From: Bartonella sp. TP
GTDB lineage: Bacteria > Pseudomonadota > Alphaproteobacteria > Rhizobiales > Rhizobiaceae
Reading direction: 5' to 3'
Length of the DNA stretch: 64,000 bases
NCBI RefSeq assembly: GCF_030406085.1
Contig: NZ_CP129002.1
Span: 62,001 to 126,000, forward strand
The notes beneath the pieces were generated by a model. It did not search any database, had not been told where the DNA came from, and worked only from the letters and a program-made list of their open reading frames with translations. The translations under genes and the position numbers were made by a program. This document shows, in pieces, positions 42,856-54,827 of this stretch. Position 1 is the stretch's first letter, and every line of letters starts with the position of its first letter.

Positions 42856-44118
42856 CTATACCAACATCGCATAGGGGTGCTCTATTGCCCATTTAAAAGC
42901 CTGTATCAATTTAGCAGCATCAGCCCCATTAATTGCTCGATGATCAGCAGAAATAGTTACTGTCATGAGCTTCGCGGGTATAATCGAGTCGTTTTTAACA
43001 ATAGCGCGCATATCCGCAGCGCCGATAGCAAAAATCACTGATTGCGGCGGGTTTAATATAGCCGAAAACTCCTTTATACCATACATACCAAGATTCGATA
43101 TCGCCGCGCTACCGCCCTGATATTCCAAAGGCTTTAGCTTTTTGGCTTTTGCCCTAGTTATTAGGTCTTTCATCTCATTCGAAATCGTAACAATCGATTT
43201 TTTTTCAGCAGATTTCACAATAGGCGTAATCAAACCATTTTCTATAGCAACAGCTACACCGATATTCGCCGATTTATGCTTGAGCATTGCATGCGAAAGC
43301 CAAGAAACGTTAGCTTCTGGCACAGACATCAATGAATTGGCTACAGCCTTGATTATAAAGTCATTTATAGACAATTTATAAGCTGGCATGTCTTCTTTCG
43401 TCGACATCGGCGCCGCACTATTAAGCTCTTTGCGCAAAGCTATTAATTTATCTAGCTCGCAATCAACACTCATGTAAAAATGCGGCACCGATTGTTTGGA
43501 AGCCGACAAACGCGAAGCAATAATTTGTCGCATAGAATCATGAGGCACCAATTCATATTCGCCTTGCTCATATAATTCTAATATTTTATCTTCTGTTTCG
43601 GCATTTTTTACGGCGCCGCGCTGTGGATTGCGCAAAAAGGCCTCAACATCTCTCTTTACAATGCGGCCATAAGCCCCCGTGCCTTGAAGCTGCTTCAACT
43701 CTATCGCATTTTCTTTGGCCAATCTTCGCGCAAGCGGAGAGCTAAATAGCTGCATAGTTTTTGCCAACGCGATTGGCTCAGCAGCTTTAATCGCCGGCTC
43801 ATTCGTTAATGGTGCAGCAGCACTAACCTGAATAGGCGCGGCGGCTTTCGCTACTTGGTAATCTTCTAACTTTTCGCCCTCTTGCGCGAGAATAGCAATG
43901 ACACTGTTAATCCTAACCCCTTCGCTACCAGCAGGCACCAGAATCTTGGCCAAGATGCCGTCTTCAATCGACTCTAACTCCATGGTTGCCTTGTCTGTTT
44001 CGATTTCAGCAATAGTTTCGCCTATTTTTACTGCATCACCTTCATTTTTTAGCCATTTACCTAGCTTACCAGACTCCATCGTAGGAGATAATGCTGGCAT
44101 TAAAATTTCAATAGACAT
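42856..44118 (-). CDS. pdhC: Pyruvate dehydrogenase complex dihydrolipoyl acetyltransferase (E2)
   Basis: Core of the complex, 420 residues. One N-terminal lipoyl domain with the lipoylated Lys in EIETDKATMELES (about residue 43), a linker, a peripheral subunit-binding domain (SPLARRLAKENAIELKQLQGTGAYGRI, about 130-157) and the catalytic domain ending in VTISADHRAINGADAAK, with the active His. Starts 15 bp after pdhB. Confidence 0.96.
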   Translation of the reverse strand: MSIEILMPALSPTMESGKLGKWLKNEGDAVKIGETIAEIETDKATMELESIEDGILAKILVPAGSEGVRINSVIAILAQEGEKLEDYQVAKAAAPIQVSAAAPLTNEPAIKAAEPIALAKTMQLFSSPLARRLAKENAIELKQLQGTGAYGRIVKRDVEAFLRNPQRGAVKNAETEDKILELYEQGEYELVPHDSMRQIIASRLSASKQSVPHFYMSVDCELDKLIALRKELNSAAPMSTKEDMPAYKLSINDFIIKAVANSLMSVPEANVSWLSHAMLKHKSANIGVAVAIENGLITPIVKSAEKKSIVTISNEMKDLITRAKAKKLKPLEYQGGSAAISNLGMYGIKEFSAILNPPQSVIFAIGAADMRAIVKNDSIIPAKLMTVTISADHRAINGADAAKLIQAFKWAIEHPYAMLV

Positions 44119-44133
44119 TTATTTTTCCTATTT

Positions 44134-45453
44134 TTAACCAGTATAAGTTACCGCTTTAGCCGCAGAAATTATCTCTGCGATATTTGGCAACGCCAATTTT
44201 TCTAAATTCGCCGCATAAGGCATAGGTACATCCTTGCCCGCAATGGTTAAAATTGGCGCATCCAAATAATCAAACGCCTCTTGCATAACTCTAGTAGCAA
44301 TATGCTCGCCAACACTTGACTGCGGAAAACCCTCTTCTACCGTTATTAAGCGCCCAGTCTTCTTAACGGAATCTATAACGGTAGGTAAATCCATTGGCCT
44401 AATGGTGCGTAAATCTATAATTTCGGCATCTATGCCCAATTTTGTTAACTCCGGCAAAGCCTGCACGACATAATGCATGCCTATGCCAAAAGAAACTATA
44501 GTCACATGTTGTCCAGTTTTATAGACAGAAGCTTTACCGATTTCTATGGTTGAATCTTCTCTATCGGGCATAGGAAATTTATGCCCATATAATAGCTCAT
44601 TTTCCAAAAAAATCACCGGATTATTCTCGCGTATTGCAGCCTTTAGTAATCCCTTAGCATCAGCTGCACTGTAAGGCATCACTACCTTTAGCCCAGGTAT
44701 ATGCGAATACCAAGCCGCATAACATTGCGAATGCTGAGCTCCTACCCTTGCCGCTGCACCATTCGGACCACGAAAAACTATCGGCACCTCTATCTGCCCA
44801 CCAGACATATAGCGAGTTTTTGCCGCTGAATTTATAATATGATCAATAGCCTGCATGGCAAAATTAAAAGTCATAAACTCTACCACTGGCCGCAGCCCAA
44901 CAAAAGCAGCACCAACGCCAAGCCCAGCAAAACCATATTCGGTTATTGGTGTATCCACTACTCGCTTTTCGCCAAATTCTTCTAGTAAACCTTGGCTAAC
45001 TTTGTAAGCACCCTGATATTGAGCTACTTCTTCGCCTAATAAAAAAACCGTCTCGTCTCTACGCATCTCTTCTGCTAGTGCTTGATTAAGCGCCTCACGC
45101 ACTGTTAGCAAAGAAGAGTCCGCAGAAGCTGCCGCAGGTGTAGAAGCAGATGTGACAATAGAGGCCGTAGGCAAAGGTGTCGTTAAGGCTGCTACTTTAT
45201 CTTGCCCCTCTCCCTCTATTGTTAAAATAGCTATGGGGCTATTAACTTTAATAGAATTGCTACTTTCTGGCACTAATAATCTCGAAAGAACGCCTTCATC
45301 AACGGCTTCAAACTCCATAATAGCTTTGTCCGTTTCTATCTCGGCCAAAACGTCCCCGGCTTTAATTTGGTCACCCTCTTTTTTTAGCCATTTTACCAAC
45401 TTGCCTTGTTCCATAGTCGGAGATAAGGCTGGCATTAAAATTTCTATAGCCAT
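44134..45453 (-). CDS. pdhB: Pyruvate dehydrogenase E1 beta subunit with N-terminal lipoyl domain
   Basis: 439 residues. As in other Alphaproteobacteria it carries an extra N-terminal lipoyl domain ([13 protein letters not shown], Lys about residue 43) and a Thr/Ala/Ser-rich linker before the E1-beta body ([59 protein letters not shown]). It pairs with PdhA. Starts 17 bp after pdhA. Confidence 0.96.
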   Translation of the reverse strand: MAIEILMPALSPTMEQGKLVKWLKKEGDQIKAGDVLAEIETDKAIMEFEAVDEGVLSRLLVPESSNSIKVNSPIAILTIEGEGQDKVAALTTPLPTASIVTSASTPAAASADSSLLTVREALNQALAEEMRRDETVFLLGEEVAQYQGAYKVSQGLLEEFGEKRVVDTPITEYGFAGLGVGAAFVGLRPVVEFMTFNFAMQAIDHIINSAAKTRYMSGGQIEVPIVFRGPNGAAARVGAQHSQCYAAWYSHIPGLKVVMPYSAADAKGLLKAAIRENNPVIFLENELLYGHKFPMPDREDSTIEIGKASVYKTGQHVTIVSFGIGMHYVVQALPELTKLGIDAEIIDLRTIRPMDLPTVIDSVKKTGRLITVEEGFPQSSVGEHIATRVMQEAFDYLDAPILTIAGKDVPMPYAANLEKLALPNIAEIISAAKAVTYTG

Positions 45454-45470
45454 ATTACTTCCTTTAATTA

Positions 45471-46577
45471 TTAAGCCAAAATATCACTATAAAGCTCATT
45501 TTCGTTTGGCTCTGGCTCTTGCTGAGCAAATTGCGCAGCTTCGGTTACCACTGCGCGCACCTTTTTGTCAATCTCTTTCAACTCCACTTCGCTAGCTATG
45601 GAGCGCTCAATTAAGCTAATTTTAAGACGCTCTATCGGGTCGTGATGGCCCCGCATATTTTCTAACTCTTCTTTGGTTCTATATTTCGCCGGGTCAGACA
45701 TAGAATGCCCACGATAACGATAAGTCTGCACATCTAGGATAACCGGACCATTGCCATTTCTAATATAATCCAAAGCGGCGCTTGTTGCCTCGAAAACGCG
45801 ATGAACATCCATACCGTCGATTTTTACACCCGGCACATCAAAAGCTAAGCCCCTTTTGGCAAAATCTACCTCGGCCGAAGCACGCGCCACAGAAGTGCCC
45901 ATAGCATACATATTATTTTCTACGATATATAATACAGGCAATTTCCATAGCGAAGCCATATTATAACTCTCATATACCTGGCCTTGATTAGCCGCACCAT
46001 CGCCAAAATAGGTTAGGCAGACATTGTCATTGCCTTTATATTTATTAGCAAAGGCAATGCCAGTACCTATTGGCACCTGCGCAGCAACAATACCATGGCC
46101 ACCGTAAAAATGATGCTGCCGCGAAAACATATGCATAGAGCCGCCCTTGCCTTTTGAAACGCCACTTTTACGCCCAGCAAGCTCTGCCATAACCATTTGT
46201 GGCGCAACACCAGCAGCTAAAATATGCCCATGATCACGATACGAAGTTATAGTAGCGTCGCCAGCTTTAGTAGCGCGCATACTGCCTACAACCACAGCTT
46301 CTTGTCCAATATAAAGATGGCAAAACCCGCCAATTAAACCCATGCCATATAGCTGCCCGGCTCTTTCTTCAAACCTTCTTAACAACAACATATCTTCGTA
46401 TATCTCTAGCTCTTGTTCTTTCGACAGAGTAAAATTTTTCGCATGCAGCAGAAAATCGTCATTACTAACCGGGGTAACCAATTTTTTCTCTGAACTGTAG
46501 AGGGTAAAAGGATTAGGATTTTCTAAAACTCTATCTTTTTTTCTCTTTGAGCCAGCATTATTTAATGCATTTATCAT
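45471..46577 (-). CDS. pdhA: Pyruvate dehydrogenase E1 alpha subunit
   Basis: Thiamine-diphosphate subunit, 368 residues. The TPP motif [20 protein letters not shown] and [15 protein letters not shown] are clear. The first 35 or so residues are a basic extension of uncertain length. AAAGGAG stands 7 bases before the ATG, and a long hairpin sits about 20 bases further up in the leader. First gene of the pdh operon. Confidence 0.95.
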   Translation of the reverse strand: MINALNNAGSKRKKDRVLENPNPFTLYSSEKKLVTPVSNDDFLLHAKNFTLSKEQELEIYEDMLLLRRFEERAGQLYGMGLIGGFCHLYIGQEAVVVGSMRATKAGDATITSYRDHGHILAAGVAPQMVMAELAGRKSGVSKGKGGSMHMFSRQHHFYGGHGIVAAQVPIGTGIAFANKYKGNDNVCLTYFGDGAANQGQVYESYNMASLWKLPVLYIVENNMYAMGTSVARASAEVDFAKRGLAFDVPGVKIDGMDVHRVFEATSAALDYIRNGNGPVILDVQTYRYRGHSMSDPAKYRTKEELENMRGHHDPIERLKISLIERSIASEVELKEIDKKVRAVVTEAAQFAQQEPEPNENELYSDILA

Positions 46578-46597
46578 CTGCTACTCCTTTGGCCGAG

Positions 46598-46636
46598 TTA
46601 ACTTGTAGCGCAATATAAAATATTGCTACAAGTTAA
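46598..46636 (-). promoter_or_regulatory. Long hairpin in the pdhA leader
   Basis: An 11 bp arm (46598-46608) pairs with 46626-46636, a 2-base bulge follows, then a further 6 bp (46611-46616 with 46620-46625) around an AAA loop. It lies 20 bp upstream of pdhA and 62 bp downstream of ftsB. In the - direction no T-run follows, so it is not an ordinary terminator; it may cover or present the pdhA ribosome site, be an operator, or stabilise the transcript. Confidence 0.5.
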
Positions 46637-46697
46637 AATCTTATTTTAAAAAAACCAAAATGTAAAGTAGAAGATATTAACTAAAAGTTAATAATAT

Positions 46698-47051
46698 TTA
46701 TGGCCCTAGATCACCATGGGTTAAGGGAATTACATACTCATTTTTCTTGGCTAGGTTCAAGTTTTTACGGGCATATTCGTCCAAAACATCTTTGTCCACC
46801 GTAGCATCGCGCAAAAGCTTGGCCCTTTTTTCTAAAGCAAGCCGCTCGTGCAGCAAAGCTTCATATTGCAGCTGTAACTTTTGCCAGCAGCCTTCTTGCT
46901 GTGCATACACACGCAAGCCAAATGCACCGCAATAGCTATGATAAGCAAAATAAAAAATCAGCAATACGCCGACGAGTCTGATCCAGATATTATATCGCTT
47001 AGGGCGCGTCCCTAAATATCCCAGCTGCTGTGGCTCCACAAAGCCCCCCAT
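46698..47051 (-). CDS. ftsB: Septum formation initiator FtsB/DivIC family
   Basis: Bitopic cell-division protein of about 117 residues: a short cytoplasmic N-terminus, one transmembrane helix (IWIRLVGVLLIFYFAYHSYCGAFGL, about 22-46), then a coiled coil (LQYEALLHERLALEKRAKLLRDATVDKDVLDEYARKNLN). Position between eno and pdhA is the rule in Hyphomicrobiales. No good ribosome site precedes the ATG at 47051; a GTG four codons on follows GGGGGG, so the start is uncertain. Confidence 0.85.
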   Translation of the reverse strand: MGGFVEPQQLGYLGTRPKRYNIWIRLVGVLLIFYFAYHSYCGAFGLRVYAQQEGCWQKLQLQYEALLHERLALEKRAKLLRDATVDKDVLDEYARKNLNLAKKNEYVIPLTHGDLGP

Positions 47052-47131
47052 ATAATAAAAATTAATATAGGTAGCAACGCTAACGCTTATTTATTTAAAA
47101 ATATTTAATTGTGGAGCGAGTACTAAATTTA

Positions 47132-49248
<2,117 letters not shown>

Positions 49249-49253
49249 TTATA

Positions 49254-50888
49254 TTATTCACCTAAACGAGCCTTATATTTTAAACCAGCTTCTATAAAAG
49301 AAACAAAAAGAGGATGCGGCTCAAACGGCCTTGATTTTAGCTCTGGGTGATATTGAACACCAATAAACCATGGATGATCCTTGAACTCAACTATTTCCGG
49401 CAGAAGCCCGTCTGGTGAAAGCCCAGAAAACAACAAACCTACCGCTTCTAGCCTATCGCGATAGTCCATATTAACCTCAAACCTATGTCTATGCCGTTCA
49501 CTCACAATCTCAGAACCATAAATACTTGCTGCATGACTGCCCGGCCGCAACTTTGTTTCATAAGCGCCCAACCGCATAGTACCCCCCAAATCACCCAGGG
49601 CTGTTCTCTTTTCTAGCGCTTCGCCCTTAAGCCATTCGGTCATTAGGCCAATAACCGGTTCATCACACAAGCCAAATTCTGTAGAAGAGGCATTTTTAAG
49701 ACCAAGCATATTTCTAGCCACCTCGATACAAGCCAACTGCATGCCAAAACATATACCAAAAAAAGGCAGATTATGCTCACGCGCATATCTTATTGCCTCA
49801 ATTTTACCTTCGGCCCCTCGCATCCCAAATGCACCAGGAATTAACACAGCATGAGAATTCTTTAAAAACTCTGCCGGATTACCCTTTTCAAAATTCTCTG
49901 CTGCCATCCACTGAATATTAACCTTGGCATAATTTGCTAGCCCGCCATGCGATAATGCCTCAATTAGAGATTTATACGCGTCTTTTAACGCGACATATTT
50001 GCCAACTATTGCGATATTTACTTCTTGCCTAGGATTATGGATTTTTTGCGAAATATTTTGCCAGATAGTTAAGTCTGGCTGCTTTGCTGTTTCTAAATGA
50101 AAAGAACGAAGAACCTCGGCGTCAAAGCCTTGCTCATGATAAAATAGCGGCACATCATAAATAGAATCTACATCTAGCGCCTGAATAACAGCACTTGGCC
50201 TAACATTGCAAAATAAAGACAGCTTTTTGCGCTCTGCCTCTGGCAAGGCTCTGTCACAACGCACCAATAAAATATCTGGTGCAATACCCAAAGACTGCAA
50301 CTCTTTTACCGAATGTTGAGTAGGTTTGGTTTTTAGCTCGCCAGCCGCCGGAATATAAGGCACCAAGGTTAGATGAATAAATATGGAATCATAGCGATCT
50401 AACTCATTATGCAGTTGGCGAATAGCCTCTAAAAAAGGCATAGCCTCTATATCACCAACAGTACCACCGATTTCACATATAATAAAATCATATAGGGAAT
50501 TATCTTGCACAACAAAGCTTTTTATTTCATCGGTAACGTGAGGTATTACCTGCACAGTAGCGCCAAGATAATCGCCCCGTCGCTCACGCTCTATAATGTT
50601 TTTATAAATCTTGCCTGTAGTTATACTGTCTGTTCTGCGGGCCGAAGAACCAGTAAAACGCTCATAATGGCCTAAATCCAAATCGGTTTCTGCACCGTCG
50701 TCCGTAACAAACACCTCACCATGTTGATAAGGCGACATAGTGCCAGGATCGACATTAAGATATGGGTCTAGTTTTCGCAAGCAAGTTTTATACCCACGAG
50801 CCTTTAACAACGCAGCCAGAGACGCGGCGGCTATACCTTTTCCCAATGAGGAAACTACACCACCCGTAATAAAAATATACTTTGCCAT
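49254..50888 (-). CDS. pyrG: CTP synthase
   Basis: Glutamine-dependent UTP to CTP conversion. 544 residues: an N-terminal synthase domain ([42 protein letters not shown]) and a C-terminal class I glutaminase with the nucleophile Cys in [13 protein letters not shown] and the late His/Glu in [12 protein letters not shown]. Between secG (12 bp) and kdsA. Confidence 0.97.
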   Translation of the reverse strand: MAKYIFITGGVVSSLGKGIAAASLAALLKARGYKTCLRKLDPYLNVDPGTMSPYQHGEVFVTDDGAETDLDLGHYERFTGSSARRTDSITTGKIYKNIIERERRGDYLGATVQVIPHVTDEIKSFVVQDNSLYDFIICEIGGTVGDIEAMPFLEAIRQLHNELDRYDSIFIHLTLVPYIPAAGELKTKPTQHSVKELQSLGIAPDILLVRCDRALPEAERKKLSLFCNVRPSAVIQALDVDSIYDVPLFYHEQGFDAEVLRSFHLETAKQPDLTIWQNISQKIHNPRQEVNIAIVGKYVALKDAYKSLIEALSHGGLANYAKVNIQWMAAENFEKGNPAEFLKNSHAVLIPGAFGMRGAEGKIEAIRYAREHNLPFFGICFGMQLACIEVARNMLGLKNASSTEFGLCDEPVIGLMTEWLKGEALEKRTALGDLGGTMRLGAYETKLRPGSHAASIYGSEIVSERHRHRFEVNMDYRDRLEAVGLLFSGLSPDGLLPEIVEFKDHPWFIGVQYHPELKSRPFEPHPLFVSFIEAGLKYKARLGE

Positions 50889-50900
50889 TTTGAGTCCTAC

Positions 50901-51257
50901 CTATTTGCTGCCATTACCCTGCTTAAGTTTATTATCTGGAATCGTTATGGTAATAGGTTTAACTTGCAGGCCAGAATCCTTTAGCGGTACTGTCGCGTTA
51001 GTTGTAGGTATTTTTTGTAACACACCAGAGCCAGAAATGGCGACATTAGAAACTACAATTAGCAATAAAGTCAGTACAAAAAAACATGTAGCTAATATTG
51101 TTGTAAGTTTAGTAAGCACATTTTTAGTACCGCGCACCGACATAAAGTCCTTATTACCGCCAAAGCCTAACGCCCCACCCTCAGAAGGCTGCAGCAAGAT
51201 AACTACGATAAGTGATATAACAACAAATAATTGTAAAATTAATAGAACGGTTTGCAT
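50901..51257 (-). CDS. secG: Preprotein translocase subunit SecG
   Basis: Two-helix membrane subunit of the SecYEG channel, 118 residues. First helix LILQLFVVISLIVVILLQPSEGGALG, then LGFGGNKDFMSVRGTKNVLTKLT and a second helix (ILATCFFVLTLLLIVVS). The periplasmic or cytoplasmic tail is Pro/Lys/Thr rich, as usual in rhizobia. Upstream of pyrG on one strand. Confidence 0.94.
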   Translation of the reverse strand: MQTVLLILQLFVVISLIVVILLQPSEGGALGFGGNKDFMSVRGTKNVLTKLTTILATCFFVLTLLLIVVSNVAISGSGVLQKIPTTNATVPLKDSGLQVKPITITIPDNKLKQGNGSK

Positions 51258-51327
51258 ATTTTTCTCTTTAAAATAAAAGTAACTTAACTTTATATATTAC
51301 ACCAATTTAGCCAATTTGCCAAACAGG

Positions 51328-52122
51328 CTAGCAAATATTTTTTTTGATAATGTCATATATTTGCAAAAAATCCTTTATCAACAAGCTGGCACCACCAACA
51401 AGAACGCCATTAACATGCGGCACATTTACTATAGAACCCACATTATCTGCCTTGACAGACCCCCCATAAAGCAAGGATATTTGGGCCGCCGCATTACCAT
51501 AGCGGGCCAATAACTCTGCTCTGATAAAACTATGTACAGCGGCAATTTCTTCTGCCTGCGCTATGTTGCCTGTACCGATGGCCCATAACGGCTCATAAGC
51601 CACAGCAATAGACTCAATCTTTGCCATATCGCTAGGCAGGCTTTGCATTAATTGCTGTTTCAAAAAAGAAAAATGCTCACCCTTTCGCCTAACATCCTCG
51701 GTTTCACCGATACAGATAATCGGCAAGAGCCCAACATGCAATGCAATTTGCGCCTTAGCAGCAATCAACTCATTGGTCTCACAATGATATTTACGCCGCT
51801 CCCCATGCCCAAGCAACACATATGACGCACCGCTATCTTTAAGCATTAAAGCAGAAATATCGCCAGTATACGCGCCGCTTTGTTGCCAATGGCAATCTTG
51901 CGCCCCAAGCTGCAGCTCTATATTTTTAGCACAGATTATATCGCAAGCTTCATTAATAAGCGTAGCTGGCAAACACAAAACAGCGACCACTTCATCCGCT
52001 AAAAGCCCTGTTAATCCTTGTAATTGTTGCAAAGATTTTTTTAGTCCATGCATTTTCCAATTACCAACTAACATAGCTCTTGGCTTTGTATTGTTTAATC
52101 CACCGCCCAAGGGTGCTTGCAT
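51328..52122 (-). CDS. tpiA: Triosephosphate isomerase
   Basis: Interconverts dihydroxyacetone phosphate and glyceraldehyde-3-phosphate. I use the ATG at 52122 (264 residues), which has GGAGAGG two bases before it; an upstream frame would add 27 hydrophobic residues. Catalytic Lys in VGNWKMHG, His in VLLGHGERR and Glu in AYEPLWAIGTG, plus the phosphate loop LYGGSVKADN. The N-terminus is about 12 residues longer than usual (MQAPLGGGLNNTK). Confidence 0.96.
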   Translation of the reverse strand: MQAPLGGGLNNTKPRAMLVGNWKMHGLKKSLQQLQGLTGLLADEVVAVLCLPATLINEACDIICAKNIELQLGAQDCHWQQSGAYTGDISALMLKDSGASYVLLGHGERRKYHCETNELIAAKAQIALHVGLLPIICIGETEDVRRKGEHFSFLKQQLMQSLPSDMAKIESIAVAYEPLWAIGTGNIAQAEEIAAVHSFIRAELLARYGNAAAQISLLYGGSVKADNVGSIVNVPHVNGVLVGGASLLIKDFLQIYDIIKKNIC

Positions 52123-52219
52123 AACCTCTCCGTATATAATAGCATTAATAAGTTGCAATAAACTAATATATTCACTATAAGAATACAATAGCGTATAAAA
52201 CAATATAATAGGTGTGTGA

Positions 52220-54115
52220 ATGTTAGAAGCTCTGAGATTATTTGCAAATAGCTGGCCAGCAAAGATTTTTTTGGCACTTATAATATTAAGCTTTGCCTTT
52301 ATTTGGACTGTTCCATTTTACCATAACAATTCATCTGTTGTGATGAGCTCGGGGCAATCCACTCTACCTAGAAGTGAGTTTATTTATAGAGTAAATAAGG
52401 CACTAACGAACCTTTCCATTGCCTTAAATCAAACCCACCGACTCAATGCCAGCGAAGCGGAAAGAATGGGTTTGCTACCCAATATAATGCAAGAGTTGAA
52501 TTTGAACTTATTGATGAATGAAGAAGCACGCTTAATGAAGCTGAACCTTTCAGACAATACTATTGCCAAATTGCTGGCTAAAGATGAATTTTTTAGCCTA
52601 GGCGGTAGCTTTAGCAAAGATCGCTTTACCAATTATGTAAACCATATGGGGCTGCTAAAAAAAGATATAATCAATGCCTATAAAAAAGACGGTCAAAACG
52701 AGCAATTGCTAAAATCCGTAGTCGATAATCAATCCTTGCCAAAAATTTTTAAAGATTCTGCAAATAGCTACCAGCAGCAAAAAATCGACGTTGATTATCT
52801 TGTAATTAATAAAAACAATTTGCTTCCCGTAGCCAGCCCAGAAATGGAAGATGTGCAAAAATGGTTTGACCTACACAAAACCAGCTTCAATACTAAAGAA
52901 TTACGGGATATAGAATTTATACATCTATCAAAAGACGCCATTGCCAAGCAACAAAGCGCTACAGATAAAGAGATAGAAGATTACTATAAAACACACCAAG
53001 ATAATTACACCGTTGAAGAAATGCGGGACTATGATCTGCTTAGCGTCAAAACCAAAGCCGCGGCCGATGCGATTATAAAAAAAGATCCAAAATCTATAAA
53101 TTTTGAAACTTTGCAAAAAGCAGACCCTAAAAATTTAACCCTGGAACATAAAGCAAATATCTTGAAAAAAGATTTAACAACACCTTTAAGCACAGAGATA
53201 TTTACCCTATCCTCTGATGGTTACAGCAAGGTAATAGCGGATAAAAATAAATTTTATATAGCCCATCTAATTAAAGTAACCCCTAAACATATTAAACCAC
53301 TAGAGCCTGAAAAAAAGTCTATAGAAGAAATAGTAAAAAAAACCAAAACCGACACAGAACTAGATAATAGCTATAAAAGAATAAATAGAGCCATGTCGGA
53401 AAAGGGTGATATAGCAAAAACCGCCGCCGATAACAAACTAGAACTACTAAGCTATACTATAGACACAGACGGAAAGCTGGGAGAAAAAACAGCCCCCATA
53501 GCTAGTCAAACAGATTGGGGCAAAATAACCCGATCTATTTTCCATGCTCACCTTAATGCAAAGCCACAAGATGTAGCCTTGAGCCAGGATGGTTATATTT
53601 GGTACAAGGTCAAAAACATTACCCCAGCTAGACAAAAAACATTTGAGGAAGCAAAAAGCGAAATCATAAAATCCTATGAAGAAGCAAATACGCAGAAAGC
53701 TATGGACAAAAGAGCAGAAGAATTACGACAAGAGCTAGATGACGGTGCTAGCGTTGCTCAGCTTGCCGAAGAAAACAATCTAGAAGTCAAACAAATAAAG
53801 GCTATAGATAGAAGCGGTGCGCATGGTAGCGGCGATACAAATATTCCGGATTCTACATATCAAACTATATTATCATACAGCAAAAATAATAATTTTGTGC
53901 AGCCCGGCGCAACTAGCGAAACTAGGCTAATATTGCATATTGCGAATATCTATAAAGGCGAGCAAACAGCTGCAAATTCAGCAGAAGATCTCGTAAAACA
54001 ATTTAACGAAAGTCTAAAAAACGATCTGCTATTTGCTATAGAGCTGGAAGCAAATAAACAACATCCGCTTAAGGTTAATAATTGGGTTGTCAAGCAGCTG
54101 CTTGCAAATATGTAA
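52220..54115 (+). CDS. PpiD-like membrane-anchored periplasmic foldase (SurA_N/PPIase family)
   Basis: A 631-residue protein with one N-terminal transmembrane helix (about 14-34, IFLALIILSFAFIWTVPFY) and a long periplasmic region: a SurA_N-like chaperone module (about 60-200), a parvulin-like segment (about 225-360) that looks degenerate, and a lysine-rich C-terminus. It holds translocating proteins near SecYEG. Same place as in rhizobia, after tpiA on the opposite strand; there trpDC usually follows, here it abuts the convergent Mth938 gene by 0 bp. Confidence 0.85.
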   Translation: MLEALRLFANSWPAKIFLALIILSFAFIWTVPFYHNNSSVVMSSGQSTLPRSEFIYRVNKALTNLSIALNQTHRLNASEAERMGLLPNIMQELNLNLLMNEEARLMKLNLSDNTIAKLLAKDEFFSLGGSFSKDRFTNYVNHMGLLKKDIINAYKKDGQNEQLLKSVVDNQSLPKIFKDSANSYQQQKIDVDYLVINKNNLLPVASPEMEDVQKWFDLHKTSFNTKELRDIEFIHLSKDAIAKQQSATDKEIEDYYKTHQDNYTVEEMRDYDLLSVKTKAAADAIIKKDPKSINFETLQKADPKNLTLEHKANILKKDLTTPLSTEIFTLSSDGYSKVIADKNKFYIAHLIKVTPKHIKPLEPEKKSIEEIVKKTKTDTELDNSYKRINRAMSEKGDIAKTAADNKLELLSYTIDTDGKLGEKTAPIASQTDWGKITRSIFHAHLNAKPQDVALSQDGYIWYKVKNITPARQKTFEEAKSEIIKSYEEANTQKAMDKRAEELRQELDDGASVAQLAEENNLEVKQIKAIDRSGAHGSGDTNIPDSTYQTILSYSKNNNFVQPGATSETRLILHIANIYKGEQTAANSAEDLVKQFNESLKNDLLFAIELEANKQHPLKVNNWVVKQLLANM

Positions 54116-54499
54116 TCATACCGGATATAGAATTGCAGCTACGTCGCGTTCTTCGGCTAGTAATACATTATATGTCCTAACCGCGGCGCCAGTATTCATA
54201 ATTTCTAGCGTACAATTACGAGCTTTCAGGGCCTCTCTAATCTCGTCGGGCACATATTCAATATCAATGCCAGTGCCCAACAATAGCAGCTGCGTATTAC
54301 AATTATGCAAAAAAAACTGTTGCAACTCCGCGCTTGTAGGAATGCAAGCAGCTAATTTTATAGCATAAATAGCAGTGGGAAAGCACATAATAGCGCCTTT
54401 GTGAGAAAAATCGCCAAAGCGAAAACCACCATCGCCATACGCATCTATTGGCATACGAGCAGCGAAATAAACTGGCTTCATTTGTATTGCATCAGACAT
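54116..54499 (-). CDS. Mth938-like domain (DUF498) protein
   Basis: A 127-residue soluble protein of the NDUFAF3/Mth938 fold: RMPIDAYGDGGFRFGDFSHKGAIMCFP and the QLLLLGTG...GIDIEYVPDEIREAL...NTGAAVRTYNVLLAEERDVAAILYPV pattern. The mitochondrial relative NDUFAF3 assists complex I assembly; the bacterial function is unproven. Start placed at ATG 54499, 4 bp after the yajC stop. In relatives secD-secF lie between yajC and this gene. Confidence 0.87.
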   Translation of the reverse strand: MSDAIQMKPVYFAARMPIDAYGDGGFRFGDFSHKGAIMCFPTAIYAIKLAACIPTSAELQQFFLHNCNTQLLLLGTGIDIEYVPDEIREALKARNCTLEIMNTGAAVRTYNVLLAEERDVAAILYPV

Positions 54500-54503
54500 A
54501 TTA

Positions 54504-54818
54504 TTATCTGGGTAAAACTTCAGAAATAGTAGTACGCAAAACTCGTATAACCACGCCTTCAGCAATCTCAATTTCTAGCTCATCGCGGTCATCAACAGCG
54601 CGCTTTACTTTGGCAATAATACCACCAGCTGTTATTATATTATCACCGCGCTGAATACTAGACAGCATTAGCTCCCGCTTTTTTACCTGCAAGCGCTGTG
54701 GTCTAATAATCATAAAATACATTATTAGAGCCACTGCCACAAAGACCCATAAACTACCAAAATTAGCAGCAATGTCCTTAACACTCATTGATTCAGCATA
54801 GGCTGGCTGTAAAAACAT
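54504..54818 (-). CDS. yajC: Preprotein translocase subunit YajC
   Basis: Small membrane accessory of the Sec machinery, 104 residues: a short N-terminal signal/anchor region, one main helix (LWVFVAVALIMYFMIIRPQ) followed by the family motif RPQRLQVKKRELMLSSIQRGDNIITAGGIIAKV. It starts 9 bp after the LytM lipoprotein gene. Its usual partners secD and secF are absent from this location. Confidence 0.93.
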   Translation of the reverse strand: MFLQPAYAESMSVKDIAANFGSLWVFVAVALIMYFMIIRPQRLQVKKRELMLSSIQRGDNIITAGGIIAKVKRAVDDRDELEIEIAEGVVIRVLRTTISEVLPR

Positions 54819-54827
54819 AGGTGCTCC

